In this document: positions 1 through 5,297 of the stretch, piece by piece
How the letters are laid out: every line of letters starts with the position of its first letter
How positions within the stretch are numbered: the stretch's first letter is position 1
Position numbers and translations under genes: made by a program
Assembly (NCBI GenBank): GCA_002068715.1
Contig: MWAR01000115.1
Coordinates: forward strand, 1-7,646
Origin: a bacterium ADurb.Bin374
GTDB lineage: Bacteria; Riflebacteria; Ozemobacteria; Ozemobacterales; Ozemobacteraceae
DNA: 7,646 bases
Reading direction: 5' to 3'
The notes under the pieces: generated by a model
The model's database searches: none
Seen by the model: only the letters and a program-made list of their open reading frames with translations
Told to the model about the DNA's origin: nothing

Positions 1-1437
1 CTCGCCGAGTATCTCGGCAAGCCGCAGCGCAGCCTGTCCGCGGATCGAAGCGGCGGAGCCGACGACACCGACTGGCTGGAAGGGGCTTTCCCCGACGTGA
101 TCGAACTCGCGGAGCAGGTGCTCGAGACGGGCGCCTCGGTCCGGGAGTTCAAGGCCCGCCTTCGCGACCGGCACGAACAGGAACACCAGGTCCTGCTCGA
201 GGCCCATCCCGAAACGCTCCCGGACGGCTCGAAGGGCGTCGCGATCCGTTTCCAGGAGCGGCCGCTTCCGGCCGACGAACCGAACGCCATCGATCTTCGG
301 GAAGTCTCGTTCCACGGCCTCGTGGGCATGTCCCAGCCGATGCAGCGCGTGTTCAACAAGATCAGGCTGTACGGCGTCTCGGACGCCCCGGTGCTGGTCG
401 TCGGCGAGACGGGCTCGGGCAAGGAAGGCGTCGCGCGGGCGGTGCACCTGTCGAGCAAACGCAGCACCGGGCCCTTCGTCACCCTCAACTGCAGTGCGAT
501 CACGGAAACGTTGTTCGAAAGCGAACTGTTCGGCCACGAAAAAGGTTCATTCACCAGCGCGATCCGCTCCCATAAAGGCCGATTCGAGCGGGCCGACCGC
601 GGAACGCTGTTCCTCGACGAAATCGGCGACCTGCCGCTCAGCTCGCAAGCGAAGCTGCTCCGCGTTCTCGAAGACCAGACGATCGAGCGGGTCGGCGGGG
701 AAAAGCCGATAAAGGTCGACGTGCGGCTCGTCGCCGCGACCAACGTCCAGCTCGAGGAAGCGGTCGCCCTGGGCCGGTTCCGCGCCGACCTGTTCTACCG
801 CATCAACGCCCTCCAGATCACCGTGCCGCCGCTTCGCGACCGTCCGAACGATCTGGAACTGCTCATCAGATATTTCATCGGCGTCTTCAACGACAAATAC
901 GGCCGTCGCGTCGGCTGCATGACCCGCGAGGCGATCCACCTGCTGAAGCAGTACCAGTGGCCCGGAAACGTGCGCGAACTGCGCAACCTCATGGAACGCC
1001 TGTTCGCCGAGACGCAGGGCGAGGTCATCGGCCTGCGGTCGCTGAAGGAATGGTACGACGAGCGGACGAACGCGGCCCGGTTCGCACGATACGACCCACG
1101 TGTCACCATGCTCCCCTACCGGAGCGCCATTCCGCTGGGAAGCGATGCCGCGCCAATCGAGCCGCCCCGGCAGCCTGCCCCTCCTCCCCCCCGGTTCGAC
1201 GGGGAAAATGGTGATGTCGTCGAGGTCCGGAAAGTTCCGGCAATGCCGTCGATGCCGGCAGCTTCTTCACGACAACCGGGTGGCAAGATCGACCTCGACC
1301 CCGAAGTCATCAGGCAGGCCTTCGCGGATGCCCGGGGAAACATCACCAGGGCGGCCGCGATTCTCGGGGTTCACAAGGCGACCCTGTACAGGCACCTCAA
1401 AACCCTCAACCTGTCCCGCACCGACCTCGAAGGCTGA
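1..1437 (+). CDS. PAS domain sigma-54-dependent transcriptional activator (5' truncated)
   Basis: Bacterial enhancer-binding protein: a AAA+ ATPase that remodels RNA polymerase-sigma-54 at -12/-24 promoters. The frame is open from base 1, so the true start lies outside the window. The GTG at 97 is only an internal codon, because homologous-looking PAS sequence continues upstream of it. Order of parts: the end of a PAS-like sensor (to about base 275), then the AAA+ core. The core has Walker A GETGSGKE (403-426), the sigma-54 contact loop GSFTSA (544-561) in place of the usual GAFTGA, Walker B LFLDE (607-621), the sensor I stretch VRLVAATN, arginine-finger FRADLFYR and sensor II WPGNVREL (about 958-981). 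A Pro-rich linker (about 1150-1200) leads to a C-terminal Fis-type helix-turn-helix (about 1300-1420, NITRAAAILGVHKATLYRHL). No receiver domain is visible in the part present. It converges on the HAD gene with a 3-bp gap. The family call is secure; the target genes are unknown. Confidence 0.95.
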   Translation, partial: LAEYLGKPQRSLSADRSGGADDTDWLEGAFPDVIELAEQVLETGASVREFKARLRDRHEQEHQVLLEAHPETLPDGSKGVAIRFQERPLPADEPNAIDLREVSFHGLVGMSQPMQRVFNKIRLYGVSDAPVLVVGETGSGKEGVARAVHLSSKRSTGPFVTLNCSAITETLFESELFGHEKGSFTSAIRSHKGRFERADRGTLFLDEIGDLPLSSQAKLLRVLEDQTIERVGGEKPIKVDVRLVAATNVQLEEAVALGRFRADLFYRINALQITVPPLRDRPNDLELLIRYFIGVFNDKYGRRVGCMTREAIHLLKQYQWPGNVRELRNLMERLFAETQGEVIGLRSLKEWYDERTNAARFARYDPRVTMLPYRSAIPLGSDAAPIEPPRQPAPPPPRFDGENGDVVEVRKVPAMPSMPAASSRQPGGKIDLDPEVIRQAFADARGNITRAAAILGVHKATLYRHLKTLNLSRTDLEG

Positions 1438-1440
1438 GGG

Positions 1441-2232
1441 TCAGGCGAACGACTCCAGAAGCGCCGGCAAGCCGGCGAACGAGTCGAGGGTGAAGCTGGG
1501 CGGCCGTTCGAGGCGGTCCTCGCTTCCTGCGAGATACTTCCCTGTCCTGACGAGAATGCCTGTCAGTCCCTGCTTCATCGGCGCCGCGACATCGAACTCG
1601 GCGTCGTCCCCGACGATGGCCATGCGGCCGGGGCTCGTGCCGTATGCGTCGGCGATGCTCGAGAACAGGGTGGGGGACGGTTTTCCGAATACGGTCGCCT
1701 GCTGGCCGCTCGCGTATTCGAGGGCGGCCGTCAGCGGCCCAAGGTCCAGACACAGCCCGTCCGAACCGCGGTAATACCGGTTTCTCTGAAGGGTGTACAG
1801 CTTCGCCCCGCGCATCAGCAGACGGAACGCGTCCTGCACCTGCCGGAACGTCGCGTCGAGCGATTCATCCCCGACCAGCACGGCATTGCCGCCCTGCTCG
1901 TCGATGGAGAACCAGTCCGCTTCGCTCCGGTCGCGGGGTGGAAGGAAGGCATATCCGCTCGTGCGGCCTTCCTTACGCATGATCTGTCGCGCGACCGCCC
2001 ACGGGGTGTAGACCTCGCCCGGTTCGCACGGGAATCCGAGGTCGTTCAGGAGCTGATGAATGGCCTTCTGCGACTGTGACGTCGTGTTCGTCACGAACAC
2101 CGTCCGCATATGTCGGCGGACCTCTGTCAGCGCATCTGGAGCGCCGGGAAAGGCGGCCCAGGACCCTGACGGTGTTTTGCCCATCAGCGTTCCGTCGATA
2201 TCGCACAGCAGGACATCCCATGGGGTGCTCAT
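1441..2232 (-). CDS. HAD-superfamily subfamily IIA hydrolase, HDHD2/LHPP-like
   Basis: Predicted cytoplasmic phosphohydrolase of 263 aa, the normal length for HAD-IIA (NagD-like) enzymes. All four HAD motifs are visible: motif I DIDGT with nucleophile D11 and acid D13; motif II VTNTT (47-51); motif III Lys K184 in FGKPSPT; and motif IV VGDDAEFD (207-214) for Mg2+ binding. Between motifs II and III sits the IIA cap. The cap stretch FRLLMRGAKLYTL..RYYRGSDGL and the later GILVRTGKY closely resemble animal HDHD2/LHPP proteins, more than E. coli NagD. The start is the ATG at 2232, preceded by AGGAG with 6-nt spacing. It is the last gene of the minus-strand operon, 36 bp after the secreted-protein gene, and its stop lies 3 bp from the convergent activator. 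Substrate unknown; a small phosphomonoester or a phosphoamino acid are family possibilities. Confidence 0.92.
   Translation of the reverse strand: MSTPWDVLLCDIDGTLMGKTPSGSWAAFPGAPDALTEVRRHMRTVFVTNTTSQSQKAIHQLLNDLGFPCEPGEVYTPWAVARQIMRKEGRTSGYAFLPPRDRSEADWFSIDEQGGNAVLVGDESLDATFRQVQDAFRLLMRGAKLYTLQRNRYYRGSDGLCLDLGPLTAALEYASGQQATVFGKPSPTLFSSIADAYGTSPGRMAIVGDDAEFDVAAPMKQGLTGILVRTGKYLAGSEDRLERPPSFTLDSFAGLPALLESFA
1450..1486. other. Compound inverted repeat at the convergent gene junction
   Basis: A perfect inner repeat CGCCGGC-AA-GCCGGCG (1462-1477) is nested in an outer repeat CGACTC (1450-1455) / GAGTCG (1481-1486). It lies 12 bases after the stop of the sigma-54 activator and inside the last codons of the opposing HAD gene. 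It could form a hairpin in the activator's 3' end and slow or stop transcription. No T-run follows on either strand, so it is not a canonical intrinsic terminator. The two arms also encode part of the HAD C-terminus, so chance in G+C-rich coding DNA is possible. Confidence 0.3.
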
Positions 2233-2238
2233 CGGTTG

Positions 2239-2243
2239 CTCCT
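2239..2243 (-). promoter_or_regulatory. Ribosome binding site of the HAD gene
   Basis: AGGAG on the minus strand, 6 nt before the ATG at 2232. It lies in the short gap after the upstream gene's stop and supports separate translation initiation within one transcript. Confidence 0.75.
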
Positions 2244-2268
2244 GTATCCGATCACGTCCAAAGACTCG

Positions 2269-3279
2269 TCACGGCTGGCGGACGACCGATCCTGCCTCGA
2301 GCACCTGTGCGTCGACGAGTTTCGTGGCGGCCGTGAATTCCGGTGAATCGACGGCTGCAGCATCGTCCAGAGGACCCGTTAAAATATATTCGTATCGATA
2401 TATCAACAGCAGGGCCGACAGAAAGACCTTCTTCGGGTTCTCGGGCATCGGAAGATTGCGCCAGTTCGCTTCGAAGGTCAGTGGTTTGAGAGGCAGCCTG
2501 AGGATGGTAACGGTTCCGCTCGCTCCCGAAACACGGAAGTAACTGAACGCATCTGGTTCGGGGCCCTTTACTATAGTATAGTTTCTGGAATAGACCTCGT
2601 GAAGCGCCCCGTGGAAGGCGATTACACCCTTGCCGCTCCAGACGGCGCGATCGTTCTCGGAGAGGCCGGTAGGTTCGGGCTCGGCTGGATTCAGGTAGAC
2701 CGAAAGAAACGGAGTGCGCGTGTCGAAATACTTCTGGGGCGTCATTGAGAGCCCATTGACGGTCACGTCTTTCTGGGGAATGATCAGGGCCGGGTAAGGG
2801 CTATCGGCGGAGAACGTGCGTCCGGTCGGCGCGATGAACCCTTCCTTTACCCGGAGATGATCGCGGTTCGACATCCACTTGCGCAGATTTTCACCTTCCG
2901 GAAGGAGGTTCAGACCGTATCTGTCGACAACGCGGTCCGCGGCCGCCCCGGCGTCCAGCCAGGCGGGAAACTCGAAAAACTTCAGAAAGAACGTGAACGA
3001 ACCCGGGGCCGGTCTGGAAGGAAGCATGAAATCCAGGCCACGAATGCCGTCCAGGTCGATGTTCGTGATGTCGGCTGCCTCCGGAACGGCGTCCGGAGAC
3101 ACCTTCACTGCGGGAACGGATTTCCAGACGTCGTCGGCAGAATGCTCCCCGCTGTCGAGAAAAGCGAAATGGAATCCCAGTTTTTCGTCGACGGCCCAGG
3201 CGGGCCCCTCGGCGCGGGCCGGGGCGGAGAAGCAGACTAAAGTTGCGATCGCGGCCAGGACGGCGAGATGAAAGCGCAT
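2269..3279 (-). CDS. Exported protein of unknown function
   Basis: I do not recognise a family. The chosen start (ATG at 3279, 336 aa) begins a clear Sec signal peptide: basic MRFH, a hydrophobic run LAVLAAIATLVCF and an AxA-type site (ARA|EG) after residue 23. A longer reading frame reaches 3333 but would bury the signal peptide and overlap the AraC gene. The start is preceded by GGAGGG with 6-nt spacing. The mature part has no cysteine and no obvious catalytic motif. It mixes short beta-prone and aromatic stretches, and one hydrophobic patch near residues 285-300 (VFLSALLLIYRYEYIL) could be a buried strand/helix or a weak membrane contact. No lipobox is seen, so it is probably a soluble periplasmic or secreted protein. 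Its start lies 2 nt past the AraC stop, so coupled translation is likely. Two patches use AT-rich codons (ATA, TTA, TAT), unlike the neighbours. Confidence 0.85.
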   Translation of the reverse strand: MRFHLAVLAAIATLVCFSAPARAEGPAWAVDEKLGFHFAFLDSGEHSADDVWKSVPAVKVSPDAVPEAADITNIDLDGIRGLDFMLPSRPAPGSFTFFLKFFEFPAWLDAGAAADRVVDRYGLNLLPEGENLRKWMSNRDHLRVKEGFIAPTGRTFSADSPYPALIIPQKDVTVNGLSMTPQKYFDTRTPFLSVYLNPAEPEPTGLSENDRAVWSGKGVIAFHGALHEVYSRNYTIVKGPEPDAFSYFRVSGASGTVTILRLPLKPLTFEANWRNLPMPENPKKVFLSALLLIYRYEYILTGPLDDAAAVDSPEFTAATKLVDAQVLEAGSVVRQP

Positions 3280-3281
3280 GA

Positions 3282-4157
3282 TCAACCCTCCACGTTCGCG
3301 GGCGCGAAGGCCGCTCCCGCCGACTTGCGCCATGCGGTCGGCATGGTGCCGGTGACGTTTTTGAACACCTTGTGAAAATAGTTCGTGTTATTGAATCCGA
3401 CCGAGCGGGCGATCCGCTCGACGGTCTCCCCGGTTCCCTTCAGCCTCTCGCAGGCGCGCCTGATGCGGAGAGAGTTGAGATACTGGAAGACGCGCTGGCC
3501 TGTCGACTTCTTGAAGATGCGGCACAGGTGGTTCTTCGAGACCCCGGCCCAGTCGGCGACCTCTTCGAGCGAGAGCTCCCGGTCCATGTGCGCCTCGAGG
3601 AACATGCCCACCTTCGCCGTGACCGGGTCTGCCGGCACCTGCTCGCGGTTCGCCTCGGAAAACATCCGCACGAAATTGACCAGCAGCTCATCGAACGCGG
3701 CCTCGATCGCCGTCGCGTATCCCCAATAACGGCCAGTGGCCTCGGCATGAAGCTTCGACACGGCGGCGGAGATGTCGCGGCCGGTGTTCCGGACCGTGCA
3801 CTGACAGCTTGAGAAGCTGCCCATGACCACCCTCACGTCGCCGCCGACGCCGCTGATGAACGATTCGAGGACAGCGCGGTCGAACATGACCAGGAAAAAG
3901 CCCACCTCGACGTCGGCGTCGAAAACCTTGGTGCAGTCGTGCGACAGGGCGAACGACACGAGCCGCTCGTGCAGGTGGTGGGTCAGGGTCGTGGTATCCG
4001 AGTGAAAATGCCCCTTCTCGCAGATGAAAATGCCGATCCGGCCGCTCTTGAGGGTAAGGCTGGTCTTTCGCCGGAACTGCCCGTCGAACCGGTACAGGGA
4101 AAAATCCCGATGTTCGAAAACAAGCCTCATGAACGGGTGCTCGAGCAGGTTTGCCAT
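3282..4157 (-). CDS. AraC/XylS-family transcriptional regulator with Cys/His-rich N-terminal half
   Basis: A 291-aa DNA-binding regulator. The C-terminal 100 residues form the standard double helix-turn-helix. The first is about 195-217 (LSLEEVADWAGVSKNHLCRIF). The second is about 243-267, with the signature IARSVGFNNTNYFHKVFK, followed by GTMPTAWRK. The N-terminal 170 residues are the presumed sensor/dimerisation part; I cannot match them to a named ligand domain. They are rich in possible metal or thiol ligands: C46, H50, H52, H60, H61, H63, H73, C75 and a C118-x-C120 pair. The start is the ATG at 4157, with GGGAGG 5 nt upstream. The frame runs on to 4322, but that part overlaps the DJ-1 gene and lacks a ribosome site. 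It sits 67 bp after the DJ-1 gene and 2 bp before the secreted-protein gene. It probably regulates its own operon; the inducer is unknown. Confidence 0.93.
   Translation of the reverse strand: MANLLEHPFMRLVFEHRDFSLYRFDGQFRRKTSLTLKSGRIGIFICEKGHFHSDTTTLTHHLHERLVSFALSHDCTKVFDADVEVGFFLVMFDRAVLESFISGVGGDVRVVMGSFSSCQCTVRNTGRDISAAVSKLHAEATGRYWGYATAIEAAFDELLVNFVRMFSEANREQVPADPVTAKVGMFLEAHMDRELSLEEVADWAGVSKNHLCRIFKKSTGQRVFQYLNSLRIRRACERLKGTGETVERIARSVGFNNTNYFHKVFKNVTGTMPTAWRKSAGAAFAPANVEG
3286..3291 (-). promoter_or_regulatory. Ribosome binding site inside the AraC gene end
   Basis: GGAGGG on the minus strand, 6 nt before the ATG at 3279. It is embedded in the last codons of the AraC gene (Val-Glu-Gly-stop). 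It decides the downstream start and implies that ribosomes ending AraC can re-initiate on the secreted-protein gene. Confidence 0.8.
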
Positions 4158-4162
4158 AGTGT

Positions 4163-4168
4163 CCTCCC
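4163..4168 (-). promoter_or_regulatory. Ribosome binding site of the AraC gene
   Basis: GGGAGG on the minus strand, 5 nt before the ATG at 4157. It lies 5 nt downstream of a strong hairpin (4174-4204). A weaker alternative pairing of CCTC (complement of 4172-4175) with GAGG (complement of 4163-4166) would cover this site and compete with the base of the hairpin. Confidence 0.75.
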
Positions 4169-4173
4169 GCAGA

Positions 4174-4204
4174 GGCCGAACCCGCAATGTATGCGGGTTC
4201 GGCC
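4174..4204 (-). other. Perfect 13-bp hairpin between the DJ-1 and AraC genes
   Basis: The arms GGCCGAACCCGCA (4174-4186) and its exact complement (4192-4204) flank a 5-nt loop (4187-4191). On the minus-strand transcript the hairpin begins 20 nt after the DJ-1 stop and ends just before the AraC ribosome site. No U-run follows, so an ordinary intrinsic terminator is unlikely. It may be an mRNA processing or stability stem that sets DJ-1 versus AraC levels, a translational control element, or, as DNA, an operator. Confidence 0.7.
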
Positions 4205-4224
4205 GGGCCTTCATCTTCAGGGGA

Positions 4225-5136
4225 TCAATGATCCGTCGAAACCGGGGGAAGGTTGGGGTTTCCCGCGACCTTGCCCGTTCCATGGCATTTCGGGCAGGCA
4301 TAGGGATAGTTGCCGGGGCCACCGGTCAGCCGGCCCGTGCCCTTGCAGTCGGGGCACATCTGGGTGCTCTGCTCCATCGAGGCCTGCGGGGCCGCGCCTT
4401 CCTTCGTGCCGTCTTCGTTCTGGCCGTGGCAGAACTTCAGGTTCTTCTTCAGATACTCCTCAAACGCCTGGCAGAACTGGGCGAGGTCGTTCGGGTCGCG
4501 GCTCGTCAGGATGTTGCCGTCTACGACGACGGGCTGGTCCTCGACGACCCGGCCGCCGGCGTTGCGCAGGTCGGTGCGGATATCGCCGACGCCGGTGATC
4601 TCACGGCCCTTCACGAGGCCCGCGCTGATGAGCACCTGCGGCCCGTGGCAGATCGAGGCGATCAGCTTGTTGGCCTTCTGCGCCTTCTGCACGAAATCGA
4701 GAATCTTTCCGTCGGTGCGCATGATGATGGGGTTCCAGGCGCCGCCGGGGATGATCACCGAGCAGTAGTCGGTGGGGTTTGCTTCGGAAACGGTCTTGGT
4801 GACCGGAATCCAGACGGATGGCTTGAGGAACCGGACGGCCATGACGCGGCCCTTGATCCAGTCGGGGGTGATGACATCCACGTGTGCGCCGCGGGCCCGC
4901 AGATACCTGAGCGGATAGGTTCCCTCGACTTCCTCGAAGCCGTGGGCGCAGACGAGGGCGACCTTGATTCCCTCCATGCTTTTCGGATCCGCCACCGGAA
5001 CCTCGGGAACGTTGTAGGGCATGCCGGAGTCCACTTCCTCGAACCTCACGGCCTGAAATGTGGGTTCGGCTGCGAACGACGCCATGGCGCCGACCAGGAT
5101 CAGGAGACTCAGAACCAGAAAGAGACGCTTGTTCAT
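4225..5136 (-). CDS. Exported DJ-1/PfpI-family protein with C-terminal DnaJ-like CxxCxGxG zinc motif pair
   Basis: A 303-aa protein in three parts. Residues 1-22 are a Sec signal peptide (MNKR, then LFLVLSLLILVGAMASFA). Residues about 56-232 are a DJ-1/PfpI (class I glutamine amidotransferase-like) fold. It carries nucleophile C163 and adjacent H164 in the elbow SICHGPQVL, the conserved glutamate E68 in GFEEVE, and the PfpI-like stretches GREIT, VVVDGNILTSRDP and DL.QF. Residues 261-288 contain two DnaJ-type motifs, CPDCKGTG and CPKCHGTG. These supply four cysteines, enough for one zinc site, plus an extra C236-H237. PfpI-family proteins are usually about 170-190 aa and cytoplasmic, so both the signal peptide and the tail are additions. 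The start is the ATG at 5136, with AGAGGT 6 nt upstream. First gene of the presumed four-gene operon. Activity could be protease-like, glyoxalase/deglycase-like or redox sensing; the sequence does not decide. Confidence 0.93.
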   Translation of the reverse strand: MNKRLFLVLSLLILVGAMASFAAEPTFQAVRFEEVDSGMPYNVPEVPVADPKSMEGIKVALVCAHGFEEVEGTYPLRYLRARGAHVDVITPDWIKGRVMAVRFLKPSVWIPVTKTVSEANPTDYCSVIIPGGAWNPIIMRTDGKILDFVQKAQKANKLIASICHGPQVLISAGLVKGREITGVGDIRTDLRNAGGRVVEDQPVVVDGNILTSRDPNDLAQFCQAFEEYLKKNLKFCHGQNEDGTKEGAAPQASMEQSTQMCPDCKGTGRLTGGPGNYPYACPKCHGTGKVAGNPNLPPVSTDH

Positions 5137-5142
5137 ACGGAT

Positions 5143-5148
5143 ACCTCT
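5143..5148 (-). promoter_or_regulatory. Ribosome binding site of the DJ-1 gene
   Basis: AGAGGT on the minus strand, 6 nt before the ATG at 5136, preceded by an A-rich stretch (complement of 5149-5157) likely to be unstructured and accessible. Confidence 0.65.
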
Positions 5149-5164
5149 TCTTTTTCTCGACTTC

Positions 5165-5203
5165 CAAGGCTTGTTCCGGTGACGATCACCGGGTTGCGCC
5201 TTG
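5165..5203 (-). promoter_or_regulatory. Leader hairpin/operator-like dyad upstream of the DJ-1 operon
   Basis: The inner perfect repeat CCGGTGA-CGA-TCACCGG (5176-5192) is nested in an outer repeat CAAGGC (5165-5170) / GCCTTG (5198-5203). The two 5-nt stretches between them can partly pair through G-C and G-U pairs, giving a nearly continuous 18-bp stem. It lies 28 bases upstream of the DJ-1 start, in the 161-bp gap between the diguanylate cyclase and the DJ-1 gene. No T-run follows on either strand. It is a good candidate for an AraC-type or other dimer binding site, or for a leader RNA stem. I could not pick a convincing -35/-10 pair in this gap. Confidence 0.5.
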
Positions 5204-5235
5204 ATACCGGAAGTTTACACGGCCGATGCCGCTCC

Positions 5236-5266
5236 GAAAAGGAAGAACATTTCCCTGTTTCAGGAA
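5236..5266 (-). terminator. Weak candidate terminator after the diguanylate cyclase gene
   Basis: On the minus strand, TTCCTG-AAA-CAGGGAA (complement of 5251-5266) can form a short stem of about 6 bp with one bulge. It is followed by a U-rich but interrupted tail (complement of 5236-5250). It begins 32 bases past the cyclase stop. The stem is short and A/T-containing, so read-through into the DJ-1 operon is possible. Confidence 0.25.
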
Positions 5267-5297
5267 CAAAATCACCCTGGCGGGTTGTCAATCCGTA

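Noticed and set aside
97..99. GTG as the start of the sigma-54 activator
   Set aside because: The frame is open to base 1 with PAS-like sequence continuing upstream, and there is no ribosome site before 97.
3280..3333. Upstream extension of the secreted-protein frame to 3333
   Set aside because: It overlaps the AraC gene and would put 18 residues before the signal peptide. The ATG at 3279 has a good ribosome site and places the signal peptide at the N-terminus.
4174..4204. Reading the 13-bp hairpin as an intrinsic terminator of the DJ-1 gene
   Set aside because: The bases following it on the minus strand are TCTGCGGG, with no U-run, and it abuts the next gene's ribosome site.
4158..4322. 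Upstream extension of the AraC reading frame to an ATG at 4322
   Set aside because: It would overlap the end of the DJ-1 gene and read through the hairpin. The ATG at 4157 has a strong GGGAGG site and gives a normal AraC length.
5286..5291. Consensus TTGACA (minus strand) just after the cyclase stop as a -35 box
   Set aside because: No acceptable -10 box lies 15-19 bp downstream; the sequence there is TTTGTTCC-like.
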